Source: Aerococcaceae bacterium DSM 111176
GTDB taxonomy: Bacteria; Bacillota; Bacilli; Lactobacillales; Aerococcaceae
Length of the DNA stretch: 64,000 nt
Assembly (NCBI GenBank): GCA_015863215.1
Contig: JACBXN010000012.1
Coordinates: 1-64,000 of the forward strand
Reading direction: 5' to 3'
Part shown: positions 8,972 through 17,940 of the stretch, piece by piece
Layout of the letters: each line of letters starts with the position of its first letter
How positions within the stretch are numbered: position 1 is the stretch's first letter
Notes under the pieces: generated by a model
Databases searched by the model: none
Told to the model about the DNA's origin: nothing
The model's input: only the letters and a program-made list of their open reading frames with translations
Position numbers and translations under genes: made by a program

Positions 8972-9727
8972 ATGAAGGTAACCGTTAACTCAAATATCGG
9001 AAAGAGAAGGTCTAGCAATCAAGACTATGCAGATGTGTTTGAGAATCAGTTTGGACAACATTTGTTTGTCCTCTGTGACGGCGTTGGTGGTAACAAAGCA
9101 GGGGATGTAGCCAGTGAAATGGCGACACGCTTTTTAGGGGATCGTTTTAAAGAGATAAACGATGCGCTAAATGGTGAAACAACTGAAGCTTGGTTATATC
9201 AAAATATTGATGCAGTGAATTCTCATATTTTTGAGGAATCACTCAAACGACCAGAATGGTCAGGCATGAGCACGACTTTAGTGGTGACCGTTATTTTGGA
9301 AGAGCAAGTTTGGATTGGCTATGTTGGTGATAGCCGTGCTTATCGTTACAACCAAGATGATTTAATTCAACTAACTGAAGATCATTCTTTAGTGAATATT
9401 TTAATTCAATCGGGTGAAATTACCAAACAAGAGGGTGACGTGCACCCACAACGTAATGTAGTAACACAATCAATTGGTGGAACACCAGATGTTTCACCTG
9501 ATTTTCTGGTGATTAATAAAGACCAGATTGATGTATTAATGTTATGTTCAGATGGACTGACAAATATGGTCTCTCGTGACCAACTATTAGACTATTTTAA
9601 CAACTATCAAGATCTCGACACATTAGGGCAAGATTTAATTAATGCCGCTAATGAGGCTGGGGGATCTGATAATATTACGCTTATTTTAAGTGAACAATTA
9701 CAGACGCAGCAAGGGGGCGATGAGTAA
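8972..9727 (+). CDS. stp: PP2C-type serine/threonine phosphatase
   Basis: This is the partner phosphatase (PrpC/Stp) that removes phosphates placed by the PASTA kinase encoded next to it. The 251-residue protein has all PP2C metal-binding motifs: RSSNQD with Asp18, CDGVGG with Asp36, GYVGDSR near residue 116, SDGLT near 190 and GSDNIT near 230. It has no membrane segment and should be cytoplasmic. The ATG at 8972 follows the sequence GAGGTGACTC. Its stop TAA shares one base with the ATG of prkC, indicating translational coupling of phosphatase and kinase. Confidence 0.95.
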   Translation: MKVTVNSNIGKRRSSNQDYADVFENQFGQHLFVLCDGVGGNKAGDVASEMATRFLGDRFKEINDALNGETTEAWLYQNIDAVNSHIFEESLKRPEWSGMSTTLVVTVILEEQVWIGYVGDSRAYRYNQDDLIQLTEDHSLVNILIQSGEITKQEGDVHPQRNVVTQSIGGTPDVSPDFLVINKDQIDVLMLCSDGLTNMVSRDQLLDYFNNYQDLDTLGQDLINAANEAGGSDNITLILSEQLQTQQGGDE

Positions 9728-11721
9728 TGGTAGAACTAGGCGAGAAATTATCTAGCCGTTACAAAATAATTCGTCCAATCGGGCAAGGCGGTATGGCCAA
9801 TGTTTTCTTAGCAGATGATTTAATTTTAGATCGTCAAGTTGCGGTGAAATTATTGCGCTATGACTTCCAAGATGACCAAGACGCGATTCGTCGTTTCCAA
9901 CGCGAAGCGATGTCAGCGAGTCAATTGTTACATCATAATATTGTTGAAGTATATGATGTTGACGAAGAGGACGGGCAACAATATATCGTAATGGAATACG
10001 TTGACGGAACGGATTTAAAATCATTTATTCGAGAAAAGTCTCCGATTTCATTGGAATTATCAGTCAATATTATGAGCCAAATTTTATCAGCCATTGATTT
10101 AGCTCACCGTAGTAATATTATTCACCGGGATATTAAACCGCAAAATATTTTACTCACAAAAGATAATAAAGCGAAGATGACCGACTTTGGTATCGCCATC
10201 GCATTGACCGATACATCAATTACACAAACCAATACACTACTTGGTTCCGTCCATTATTTATCACCCGAACAAGCGCGTGGTAACAATGCGACAACAAAAT
10301 CAGATATTTATGCCTTAGGTGTAGTGCTCTATGAATTAATTACAGGTTCTGTGCCTTATGACGGTGAATCAGCAGTTTCAGTTGCTCTCAAGCATTTCCA
10401 AGAGCCATTCCCGAAAATTCGTGAAAAACTCGATTATGTACCACAAAGTTTAGAAAACGTGGTCCTAAGAGCAACCGCGAAAGAACCAGATGACCGCTAT
10501 GAATCCGTTCAAGATATGTTGAATGATTTGAGTACATCACTGAGTGCGACTCGGATGAATGAAGGTATTTTTGTACCAACAAGTGAACGCGACGAAACAA
10601 TGGTCTTACGCCCAATTCAACCGACCCAACCGGTGCACAATCAATCAATCATTGAGAGTCACCCGGCTAAACCGCAAGAATTAGACGATGAGATTTACAA
10701 TACTTATGACACGGTCTATCCGGTCAATAAGACGAAGCGTAACCGCCGCTGGCTGCGTCCGTTAATTGGATTCCTAGTCCTATTTTTAATCGGAGCTGCT
10801 GCTGTGTTGGGCTACAATACTTTTATTAGATATACGACCATTCCTGATTTGTCGGGCATGACGCAGGAAGAGGCTGTAACCGCATTGGAAGATGATGCGC
10901 TAACGATCGGTAATGTCACGCCAAATTGGGACGAATCAGTCCCTGAAGGTGAAATTATCGATACCAATCCTGAAATCGGATCACGCATCGAGCGCAACTC
11001 GAGCGTCGATTTAATCGTCAGCCGAGGCAAACAACAAGTCGTCGTCGGCGACTATGTCGGCCAATCATACGAACGCATTCGCCGCTTATTGACCGACACC
11101 GGCTTTATCGTCGAGCGCCGTGACATGTGGACGGACGACCCATCACTTGAAGGCGTCATTTTAGGGCAAAGTATTCCATCAGGCACTGAATTGGTGCCAA
11201 GTCAATCTGCGATTACGTTGACAGTCGGGTCAAGCGCATCGTCATCGAGTATGGGAGATTATTACAATTTATCCCTCGATATGGTGTATAGCTTTGCGGA
11301 AGCCTTCGGATTAATTGTTGAGGAAAGTTATGCCTACAACGATTACATTCCAGAAGGACAAATTGTTAGCCAAGACCCAGAACCAGGCACGCCACTTTCC
11401 CCAGGTGATACGATTTCAGTAGTCGTATCACAAGGGCCAGAAGAGGCTGAAATGCAATCGGCAGTGGAAGAAATTTACATTGAGTATGTGCCAACCTATG
11501 CGCCGTCAGATGTAAATGAGGAGAATCCATTACCGAACACGATTCAAGTATTCATCTCAGATGCTAATAACAATATAAACGAGTTGGCTGAGGAGTTTGA
11601 AATTTCTGAGTCTCAGACGATCACAATTGAATTATTTATTCCGTCGAATGCCCTTGGCCAGTATCGTGTGATGCGTGATGGTGTTGTGGTGGCGGAGAGT
11701 AATGAAGTGTATCCACAATAA
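9727..11721 (+). CDS. prkC: PASTA-domain serine/threonine protein kinase
   Basis: A membrane sensor kinase that responds to muropeptides or lipid II and controls cell-wall synthesis and division in Gram-positives. The kinase domain occupies about residues 1-275: glycine loop IGQGGMANVF (18-27), VAVK with Lys41, HRDIKPQN with Asp near 135, and DFG near 152. A juxtamembrane region is followed by one transmembrane helix at about 340-360. Three PASTA repeats follow outside the cell (about 370-435, 436-500, 505-575), each ending near a P-G or S-G turn, and then a C-terminal domain of about 85 residues of no obvious family. It is coupled to stp. In B. subtilis rsgA follows at once; here 1.6 kb of repeats separates them. 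Confidence 0.95.
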   Translation: MVELGEKLSSRYKIIRPIGQGGMANVFLADDLILDRQVAVKLLRYDFQDDQDAIRRFQREAMSASQLLHHNIVEVYDVDEEDGQQYIVMEYVDGTDLKSFIREKSPISLELSVNIMSQILSAIDLAHRSNIIHRDIKPQNILLTKDNKAKMTDFGIAIALTDTSITQTNTLLGSVHYLSPEQARGNNATTKSDIYALGVVLYELITGSVPYDGESAVSVALKHFQEPFPKIREKLDYVPQSLENVVLRATAKEPDDRYESVQDMLNDLSTSLSATRMNEGIFVPTSERDETMVLRPIQPTQPVHNQSIIESHPAKPQELDDEIYNTYDTVYPVNKTKRNRRWLRPLIGFLVLFLIGAAAVLGYNTFIRYTTIPDLSGMTQEEAVTALEDDALTIGNVTPNWDESVPEGEIIDTNPEIGSRIERNSSVDLIVSRGKQQVVVGDYVGQSYERIRRLLTDTGFIVERRDMWTDDPSLEGVILGQSIPSGTELVPSQSAITLTVGSSASSSSMGDYYNLSLDMVYSFAEAFGLIVEESYAYNDYIPEGQIVSQDPEPGTPLSPGDTISVVVSQGPEEAEMQSAVEEIYIEYVPTYAPSDVNEENPLPNTIQVFISDANNNINELAEEFEISESQTITIELFIPSNALGQYRVMRDGVVVAESNEVYPQ

Positions 11722-11794
11722 CGTTTAGCTAGTCAGTTCCCCCTTTTTGAGGTATGATTATACTATATAATCTACGGAGGGGCTGCAAATCAAA

Positions 11795-11840
11795 TATCAT
11801 TCTCTTTTGTAGTTTATGACTACGAAAGGGATTTTTGTTT
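11795..11840 (+). terminator. Probable terminator after prkC
   Basis: A stem with mismatches, ATTCTCTTTTGTAGT against ACTACGAAAGGGAT, ends in TTTTTGTTTT. A TATAAT-like box (11766-11771) and a GGAGGGG sequence lie just before it, but no reading frame follows, so a short independent RNA is possible but unsupported. Confidence 0.55.
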
Positions 11841-11871
11841 TGTGAGAGATTTTATATTTTCAAGAACTAGA

Positions 11872-12043
11872 GAATTTGCTTTATACAGCTCATAATTTTC
11901 TCCGTGGGGGACGCCTTCATAGCCTTTGGCTATTCCGGACTATTTTGGCTAGAGACTACTTAAGCGCTTCGCGCTAACGTACTCTAAGCTACGCCAAAAT
12001 TCCTTTTTCCCACGGGAAAATTATGGCTGTATTCCGCAAATTC
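11872..12043 (+). repeat. L2 palindromic element, copy c
   Basis: A compact copy. Outer arms GAATTTGC..ATACAGC..ATAATTTTC..CCGTGGG and CCCACGG..AAAATTAT..CTGTAT..GCAAATTC enclose a hairpin (ATAGCCTTTGGCTAT) and a second branch TTTTGGCTAG/TACGCCAAAA with an inner GCGCTTCGCGC loop. Confidence 0.8.
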
Positions 12044-12185
12044 AAATGTTTGTAGTGAATATTTAATTCTGTATTAAAACAAAATTCCAAACTGGGACGT
12101 GAACATATTTGGATGAGTATTGGTTTATAAAGCAGATTAATTGTAGTAATCGGTGAGGGATTAAGAATTGGCCGCATGTTTCCGA

Positions 12186-12228
12186 GTCAAGGGGCATTCA
12201 TTGCGCGGTTGGACCGTCCTATTTTGAA
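12186..12228 (+). repeat. Truncated L1 left arm
   Basis: GAGTCAAGGGGCATTCATTGCG followed by GGACCGTC resembles the L1 left arm and the start of its interior, but no matching right arm follows before L2 copy d begins. It looks like a broken copy. Confidence 0.5.
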
Positions 12229-12243
12229 ATTTTATAAACTATA

Positions 12244-12532
12244 GGAATTTGCTTCATACAGCGCATAATTTTCTCCGTGGGGGACGCCTTCATAACCTCC
12301 GGTTATTTCGGACTATTTTGGCTAGAGAACTTCTAATTGCTGCGCAATAAGATGTTCTACGCTCGGCTGGTTAAAATAATTGCAAACTATATGTATTATA
12401 AAATGCAATATGTTATTTAACTGCTTTTATTACGCATACGAGTCTGTAAGGCACTAAAGTGCCAACAGCCTCAGTAGCTACGCCAAAATCCCTTTTTCCC
12501 ACGGGAAAATTATGGCTGTATTCCGCAAATTC
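12244..12532 (+). repeat. L2 palindromic element, copy d (with extra module)
   Basis: Same arms as copy c. The second branch is enlarged by an inserted module that contains the hairpin GGCACT-AA-AGTGCC and GCATACGAGTCTGTA. The same module, in either orientation, is present in the elements near 20.98 kb and 30.7 kb. Confidence 0.75.
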
Positions 12533-12795
12533 AATTGTTTGGTGTTGCAATCGAAAACTGTTCTAAAACAAAATTCCCACAATTTTATGTGAGAGTATAA
12601 AGAGACAATTGGCATAGTGTTGGTTGTTTGGTGTGGGAGGTCTGGAACAAGTATCATTTTGTTTGTTGTCTGGGGAAATATTGGAAAACAAGTTACATTT
12701 TGGGCTGAACTGTTAGTTGTTTTCGCTTAGAATTATAAACAACTAACAAAGTGAATGAAATATCCTAGAAAGCAACTACATTCTTGGGAGCAGTG

Positions 12796-12891
12796 GTCAA
12801 TTTCGTTGAAATTGACTTCATCTTATAAGGAGGCTTTTAGGCCGAAGCCTAAAAGCGTCCTTAACTAAAGGAAGAGTCGCTCGGGCGACTC
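12796..12891 (+). repeat. S element copy 3
   Basis: GTCAATTTC/GAAATTGAC (12796-12816), GCTTTTAGGC/GCCTAAAAGC (about 12833-12855) and GAGTCGC/GCGACTC (12874-12891), in the standard order. Confidence 0.8.
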
Positions 12892-13107
12892 CAAAATCTT
12901 TAATCTAATTTGCTAGCCAATAATTAGCGAAGCGATCAACAATCAATTATAATAAAGTCTAGTTCTAAGAAAAATGGGTTACTAAAATCCCACTACCAAC
13001 AAAAAGAATCTAAAATAAATAAGCACATAATAAATATCTGCGAACAACAATAAATTTATTTTTATTAATCGAATAAATATAATGTTTTTAATACAATTAC
13101 AAACTAA

Positions 13108-13275
13108 GCATATCGGAGTGTCAAGGCAATTCATGTGCCGTGACTTAGGATTCACTACCGTATAGAAGCTGTGTGAGCGAAGCGAGCTACAGATTCATAG
13201 GTAGGAAAGTCTGGAGCCCAAAGGGCGGAAGACGGTCCCACGGCTACAATGAATTTCCTTGACACGGAGATATGC
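13108..13275 (-). repeat. L1 palindromic element, copy d, upstream of rsgA
   Basis: Arms CATATCGGAGTGTCAAGG and CCTTGACACGGAGATATG are paired with changes on both sides relative to other copies (GTGTCAAGG/CCTTGACAC instead of GGCAAGGGC/GCCCTTGCC). This covariation keeps the fold. The interior has the usual two branches. Confidence 0.8.
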
Positions 13276-13348
13276 GTTAATAGAGTGGAATTATGCGCTG
13301 TATGAAGCAAATTCCATCCCAAAATACTTTATAAACTCAGGAGGGACC

Positions 13349-14281
13349 ATGCAAGAAAAAGAAATCAAAGAAGGAATTATTTATAACGCAATCAGCGGAT
13401 TTTATTACGTCTGGGCCGACGGCGAAAGCTACACGACCAAACCCAAAGGCGTCTTCCGCCACCAATCCGCCAAACCACTCGTCGGCGACCACGTCGACAT
13501 TGAAATCGACGCCGTCAACCTTGAAAGCAACGACCGACTCGTCAAAATGCACCCACGTAAAAACGAACTCGTCCGACCGCCAATCGCCAACGTCGACTAC
13601 GTATTCGTCGTCATGTCGCTCATCGAACCCGATTTCTCAATGAATCTATTGGACACTTTTTTAGCGGTTTTCGAAGGGAACAAAATACAACCCTTCATCA
13701 TCCTGACAAAGTATGACCTGTTAGTTGATTCTTTAGGAGAAGCTGAGGCAGCAGCGAAAGTTCAAGCGATTACGGATCTATATAGAGAGAATATTGGCTA
13801 CGATGTTGTCGTGCTTAATGGATCGAAAGAGCGTTTTGATCAAGTTAAAGCACTGATTCAAGAAGGTGTTTATGTCGTCGCAGGGCAATCAGGAGTAGGG
13901 AAATCAACGATGATTAATCATCTGATCCCGGAATTAAATATCGAAACAGCAGAAATTAGCTCTGCTCTGAATCGTGGACGCCATACAACCAGAGCGGTGA
14001 CCCTGTATCCTTTAGGTAAGGGATTATTGGCGGATACCCCAGGATTTAGTTCATTAGAATTGATTGACATTCCTAAAGAAGAGTTGCAGTATACTTTTCC
14101 TGAAATTGCGGAAGCCGCAAGATCTTGTAAGTTCCGGTCGTGCGTCCATATCAACGAACCGAAATGCCACGTGAAGGCAAGCGTTGAAGCGGGCGAGATT
14201 GCGGATTCGAGATATCAGAATTATTTAAATATGTACCAACGTATTGAAAGCCAAAAACCGGTCTACGACCGAAAATCTTAA
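13349..14281 (+). CDS. rsgA: Ribosome small subunit-dependent GTPase A
   Basis: RsgA (YloQ) is a circularly permuted GTPase that checks late maturation of the 30S subunit. The start is the ATG at 13349 behind AGGAGGGAC, giving 310 residues; in-frame sequence back to 13259 belongs to repeat DNA. An N-terminal OB-fold (about 1-75) precedes the permuted G motifs: G4-like LTKYD near residue 120, P-loop GQSGVGKST near 178, and DTPGF near 229. A zinc-binding tail has CKFRSCVHINEPKCHVK. rpe follows 21 bases downstream. The first 300 bases of the gene are rich in C-ending codons, in contrast to the rest. Confidence 0.96.
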   Translation: MQEKEIKEGIIYNAISGFYYVWADGESYTTKPKGVFRHQSAKPLVGDHVDIEIDAVNLESNDRLVKMHPRKNELVRPPIANVDYVFVVMSLIEPDFSMNLLDTFLAVFEGNKIQPFIILTKYDLLVDSLGEAEAAAKVQAITDLYRENIGYDVVVLNGSKERFDQVKALIQEGVYVVAGQSGVGKSTMINHLIPELNIETAEISSALNRGRHTTRAVTLYPLGKGLLADTPGFSSLELIDIPKEELQYTFPEIAEAARSCKFRSCVHINEPKCHVKASVEAGEIADSRYQNYLNMYQRIESQKPVYDRKS

Positions 14282-14302
14282 GAGTTTGAGAGGGGAAATA
14301 GA

Positions 14303-14956
14303 ATGAAAGTTGCACCATCAATTTTAAGTGCCGATTTTGCGAAATTAGGAGAAGATGTCACTTCGATTGTGGAAATGGGCGCGGATTATATTCATATTGA
14401 CATGATGGACGGTCAATTTGTGCCAAATATTTCATTTGGACCAATGGTCATGAAATCGATTCGTCCGCTAACTGACGCGGTATTCGATGTGCATTTGATG
14501 ATTGATCATCCTGAACGTTATATCGACGACGTAGTTGACGCTGGCGCAGACATTATTACAGTCCACGTTGAATCGACGGAACATATACACCGCGTTATTC
14601 AACAAATTAAAGCGGCCGGTAAAAAAGCAGGAGTCGTTGTCAACCCAGGAACGCCCATTGAAGCGGTATTACCTGTACTTGATATGGTCGACCTCGTTCT
14701 GGTTATGACCGTTAACCCAGGTTTTGGTGGTCAAGCATTCATCGAATCTCAACTATCTAAGGTGAAACAATTGGCGCAGTGGCGTAAAGACAAGTTCTTA
14801 AATTATGAAATTGAAATTGACGGCGGAGTCAATGCAGAAACAGGCAAGCTTTGCCTTGAAGCAGGAGCAGATGTTTTAGTTGCGGGTTCATATATCTTTG
14901 GATCCGATGACCGTCAAGCTGCCATCCAATCATTGAGACCACAGTATGAAATCTAA
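14303..14956 (+). CDS. rpe: Ribulose-phosphate 3-epimerase
   Basis: Rpe interconverts ribulose 5-phosphate and xylulose 5-phosphate in the pentose phosphate pathway. The 217-residue TIM-barrel protein shows the N-terminal APSILSADFAKLGED, the metal- and catalysis-associated HIDMMDGQFVPN, the DVHLMI strand, MTVNPGFGGQ at the phosphate-binding loop, and EIDGGVN. Length is typical (210-225). The start at 14303 follows GAGAGGGGAA. It sits between rsgA and thiN, the standard Firmicutes order, and overlaps thiN by 11 bases. Confidence 0.96.
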   Translation: MKVAPSILSADFAKLGEDVTSIVEMGADYIHIDMMDGQFVPNISFGPMVMKSIRPLTDAVFDVHLMIDHPERYIDDVVDAGADIITVHVESTEHIHRVIQQIKAAGKKAGVVVNPGTPIEAVLPVLDMVDLVLVMTVNPGFGGQAFIESQLSKVKQLAQWRKDKFLNYEIEIDGGVNAETGKLCLEAGADVLVAGSYIFGSDDRQAAIQSLRPQYEI

Positions 14957-15671
14957 AGCCGATTCTTTAATTGTCATTTGTGGGGGCGCACCGCAACCAT
15001 TTTTGGAACATATCAATGAATTGATGAAAGGTTACGCAAACCATACTTTTATAGGTGTCGACCGAGGTGCTGTAAGATTGATGGAAGCAGGATTTCCAGT
15101 TGATTATGCAGTGGGAGATTTTGATTCAGTCACGATCGAAGAACGCTCAAAAATTCGCGATGGGGCAGATGTGGTTAATACCCACCCTTCGGCTAAAGAC
15201 GATACTGATTTCGAGTTAGCCTTAGCACTTATAATAGAAGAGAAAATTCCCGGTGATATTTATATTTACGGCGCATTTGGGACATATGATTACGGACGCA
15301 TGGATCATTTAATGTCAAACATGTGGACGATTTATCAACCAAGATTCGCGCAACTAGTAGAGCGCATGCGTTTTATTGAAAAGAAACACCAAATTGGCTA
15401 TCTCATGCCAGGAAATCATGAAATAATGCCCGAAGATTGGGTCCATTATTTGTCAGTGATTTCACTGACGGCTGTCGAAAACCTTGAAATAAAGGGCGCC
15501 AAGTACGAGTTACCCCCAACCAATTACGATTATCCAAGAGCACTTATTAGTAATGAATTTATCCAAAACGAGAATGTTCACATTTCATTCACCTCAGGAT
15601 TGATATTAGTGATGTATGTACGAGAAAGGAAGTCAACATATGATGAAACCGATTATCGCGTTATACCGTGA
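14946..15671 (+). CDS. thiN: Thiamine pyrophosphokinase
   Basis: ThiN converts thiamine to thiamine diphosphate with ATP. The 241-residue protein carries the family motifs GVDRGA, YAVGDFDSV and AKDDTDFELAL, followed by YDYGRMDHLMSN in the position of the usual GxRxDH. It is some 20-30 residues longer than many homologues; the last residues overlap the start of the next gene by 32 bases. The ATG at 14946 lies inside the end of rpe, so expression is probably coupled. There is no strong ribosome-binding site (a weak GAG precedes). Confidence 0.92.
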   Translation: MKSKADSLIVICGGAPQPFLEHINELMKGYANHTFIGVDRGAVRLMEAGFPVDYAVGDFDSVTIEERSKIRDGADVVNTHPSAKDDTDFELALALIIEEKIPGDIYIYGAFGTYDYGRMDHLMSNMWTIYQPRFAQLVERMRFIEKKHQIGYLMPGNHEIMPEDWVHYLSVISLTAVENLEIKGAKYELPPTNYDYPRALISNEFIQNENVHISFTSGLILVMYVRERKSTYDETDYRVIP

Positions 15672-16599
15672 TTTAAAAGACGAACACAAAGAGAAATTGC
15701 AAGAAATGGCACCCGATCATTCAGTAAAAGTATTCCATGAAGTCTCAGAATATGACCTCGACGCTGTCGAGATAATATTGGGCTGGAATAATGAATGGGA
15801 TGAATCTATTTTAGAGAAAATGCCAAATTTAAAATGGATCCAAAAAGAAACAGCCGGAATGAATGCGATCAATGAAAAAGTGCGTCAATCTGACAAATTA
15901 TTACTATCAAATATGTCAGGGATTCATGCCGACAGTATCACTCAAAGTGTCTTTGCATTTATTTTGAGTCACTACCGCGGTTTCTACCAAGCATTAAAAG
16001 ACCAACAAGAATCTAAATGGAATCAAACTTATTACGATGATTTAGTACAAGCCAACGAACGCGTTCTTTTAATTTACGGAACTGGAGCTCTTGGTAAACA
16101 AATGGCAAAAATTGCCAAAGCATTCGATATGGTCACTTATGGCGTAAACACCAGCGGGCGTGAAGTCGAATATTTCGATAAAACGGTTCAATCCGATCAA
16201 GCAGAAACGCTGATCGCAGATGCTGACGTCATCATCAATACCATGCCTTTAACCAGAGACACACGCAACTTATTTGACGCAAAATATTTCGAAGCAATGA
16301 AAAAAGAAGCAATTTTCATCAATGTCGGGCGCGGTGAATCAGTGGTCGAAGACGATTTAATTGGAGCCTTAGAAGACGGCGAAATCGCAAGCGCCTACCT
16401 AGACGTCACGCGAATCGAACCATTACCAGCCGAAAGCGGATTGTGGCAAGCACCAAACCTCGTCATCACACCACACTCATCCGGAGCAGTCGAACACTTC
16501 CGAGACGGCGTCTTCGGCGTATTCTCCGAAAACCTAGCACAATACCTCAAAGACGGCACACTGGCAAGAAACCAGTACAGCTACTCGAAGGATTATTAA
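15640..16599 (+). CDS. D-isomer-specific 2-hydroxyacid dehydrogenase
   Basis: An NAD(P)-dependent oxidoreductase of the D-lactate/phosphoglycerate dehydrogenase superfamily; the exact substrate cannot be read from the sequence. With start ATG at 15640 (behind AAAGGAAG; a second ATG follows at once) it has 319 residues. The dinucleotide-binding motif GTGALGKQ lies near residue 147, the substrate-binding arginine segment NVGRGESV near 228, and the catalytic histidine in PHSSGA near 278. It overlaps thiN by 32 bases, so it is the last gene of the rsgA operon here; this position is not occupied by such a gene in B. subtilis. The final 200 bases are unusually rich in C-ending codons. Confidence 0.85.
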   Translation: MMKPIIALYRDLKDEHKEKLQEMAPDHSVKVFHEVSEYDLDAVEIILGWNNEWDESILEKMPNLKWIQKETAGMNAINEKVRQSDKLLLSNMSGIHADSITQSVFAFILSHYRGFYQALKDQQESKWNQTYYDDLVQANERVLLIYGTGALGKQMAKIAKAFDMVTYGVNTSGREVEYFDKTVQSDQAETLIADADVIINTMPLTRDTRNLFDAKYFEAMKKEAIFINVGRGESVVEDDLIGALEDGEIASAYLDVTRIEPLPAESGLWQAPNLVITPHSSGAVEHFRDGVFGVFSENLAQYLKDGTLARNQYSYSKDY

Positions 16600-16611
16600 T
16601 ATTTGAATTGA

Positions 16612-16658
16612 AATGCCTCTAATAAATGCTTTTCTGCATTTATTGGAGGTGTTTTATT
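16612..16658 (+). terminator. Terminator after the dehydrogenase gene
   Basis: The stem CCTCTAATAAATGC/GCATTTATTGGAGG with a TTTTCT loop is followed by TGTTTTATTT. Confidence 0.8.
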
Positions 16659-16690
16659 TACATGAATAATAACTCACTATAAAAATCAGA

Positions 16691-16793
16691 GAAGTTCCAC
16701 GATCGTATAAAACTGGTTTCGGATAACAACTTTTAAATTCACTTGAGTTGTTACTCACCTCTTACCTCAGAAATCGTAGAAGTTCCACGAAAC
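16691..16793. repeat. Single TAACAAC hairpin flanked by a short direct repeat
   Basis: GGATAACAACTTTT and GAGTTGTTACTC form one hairpin of the same family as the arrays at 20.7 and 30.8 kb. It is flanked by GAAGTTCCACGA at 16691 and 16779. Confidence 0.55.
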
Positions 16794-16828
16794 TACCATC
16801 TCAATTAAATGAATTAAGGAAAAAAAGA

Positions 16829-16924
16829 GGAGTCGCCCCAGCGACTCCTAGCTTTAGTAAAAAAGCTATTAGATAAAGCCTAATAGTTACCATCATAAAA
16901 GCAGTCAATTTCTTGGAAATTGAC
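16829..16924 (-). repeat. S element copy 4 (reverse orientation)
   Basis: GGAGTCGC/GCGACTCC (16829-16848), a degenerate middle hairpin around GCTATTAGATAAAGCCTAAT, then GTCAATTTC/GAAATTGAC (16904-16924). Confidence 0.75.
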
Positions 16925-17109
16925 CGCCTCATTAAATCATAAATCTCTCACAGAACAATATAAGTTCTCAACCCCCACTCACTCACACAAACTACAATCC
17001 ACAAACATTCCAAATCAAACCACCAACACCAATCATCCATCCACCATTCCCAAGGAATAAACTAAACCTGATTACTGCATGTAATTTAATTACATTTGCA
17101 AATTAAAAG

Positions 17110-17366
17110 AGAATCCTCTATTTCGATGAGGCTGGGGTGAAACTAACATAATCATTTGCGAAATACAGCCAGAATTTTCCCGTGGGAAAAAGGGATTTTG
17201 GCGTAGCGTAGAATACCTTGGCGCAAAGCGCTTAGGTATTCTCTAGCCAAAATAGTCCGAAATAACCGGAGGTTATGAAGGCGCCCCCCACGGAGAAAAT
17301 TCTGGCTGTATGCAGCAAATCCCAATAACAACCTTCAATACCCCGGCCTCGAAGAAATGCGAATCT
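17110..17366 (-). repeat. L2 element (copy e) nested inside L1-like arms
   Basis: An inverted L2 core at 17154-17320 (ATACAGCCAGAATTTTCCCGTGGG ends; hairpin around AATAACCGGAGGTTAT) is enclosed by outer arms TTTCGATGAGGCTGGGG (about 17121-17137) and CCCCGGCCTCGAAGAAA (about 17341-17357), which match the outer ends of L1 elements. Confidence 0.7.
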
Positions 17367-17387
17367 CAATAGAAACTAATTTTTTCC

Positions 17388-17427
17388 AAACAAAAAACCC
17401 GCCAGCACGAAGCCAACAGGTTTAATT
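17388..17427 (-). terminator. Terminator of rpmB
   Basis: Read on the minus strand: AACCTGTTGGC-TTCGT-GCTGGCGGGTT with several G-U pairs, followed by TTTTTT. Confidence 0.7.
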
Positions 17428-17429
17428 TA

Positions 17430-17621
17430 TTATGCGCGTTTAACAAGACCAGATTTAATTGCACGTGCAGAAACCCAAACTTTCTTAGGCTCGCCGTTTT
17501 CGTCGATGATACGAACTTTTTGTAAGTTAGCACCGAATGTACGTTTTGACGCATTCAACGCGTGAGAACGATTTTGTCCTGATCTAGCCTTACGGCCTGT
17601 GTAATAACATTCTTTTGCCAT
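17430..17621 (-). CDS. rpmB: 50S ribosomal protein L28
   Basis: L28 is a small basic protein of the large ribosomal subunit. The 63-residue product begins [20 protein letters not shown] and has the typical NLQKVRI and [13 protein letters not shown] segments. The ATG ending at 17621 is preceded by AAGGAGGAAC; the frame could open one codon earlier at TTG, which is unlikely. As in other Firmicutes, the gene is divergent from yloU (asp23). No zinc-binding cysteine pairs are present (only one cysteine), so this is the zinc-free type. A strong promoter lies at 17680-17708 on the minus strand. Confidence 0.96.
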   Translation of the reverse strand: MAKECYYTGRKARSGQNRSHALNASKRTFGANLQKVRIIDENGEPKKVWVSARAIKSGLVKRA

Positions 17622-17679
17622 CAATAGTTCCTCCTTTTTTATGCAGGAGCTTATATCTCTTGCTTAATCATACTCGAAT

Positions 17680-17708
17680 AGTATACCAACTTGAAAACCA
17701 ACTTTCAA
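17680..17708 (-). promoter_or_regulatory. Promoter of rpmB
   Basis: On the minus strand TTGAAA (17703-17708), 17-base spacer, TATACT (17680-17685). Both boxes and the spacing fit a sigma-A promoter. Confidence 0.75.
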
Positions 17709-17831
17709 GCAAAACTTTATATAATTTTTCAAAAGTATGGCAATCACCTCAAAAGCTTAATCCTATCGTATTTCACATACAAGGTTGAAGTGTGACAGTG
17801 AACCTAAGGGTTGCTATGATGCGAAAGTTCG

Positions 17832-17860
17832 TTGACGACCGTCAGGTTGCGTGCTACACT
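17832..17860 (+). promoter_or_regulatory. Promoter of yloU-fakA
   Basis: TTGACG (17832-17837), 17-base spacer, TACACT (17855-17860) with an extended TGC. A second, nearer extended -10 (TGG-TAAAAT, 17905-17910) lacks a good -35. The leader from the first promoter is about 70 bases. Confidence 0.7.
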
Positions 17861-17940
17861 TAGAAACGTGCTATTTATTATAAGCGAAAGATGGCATTAT
17901 ATGGTAAAATGTAAGATATAAATGATAAGGAGGCATCATC

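Noticed and set aside
11735-11840. Small RNA or peptide gene after prkC
   Set aside because: A TATAAT-like box and a GGAGGGG sequence exist but no -35 at proper spacing and no open frame; kept only as a note with the terminator.
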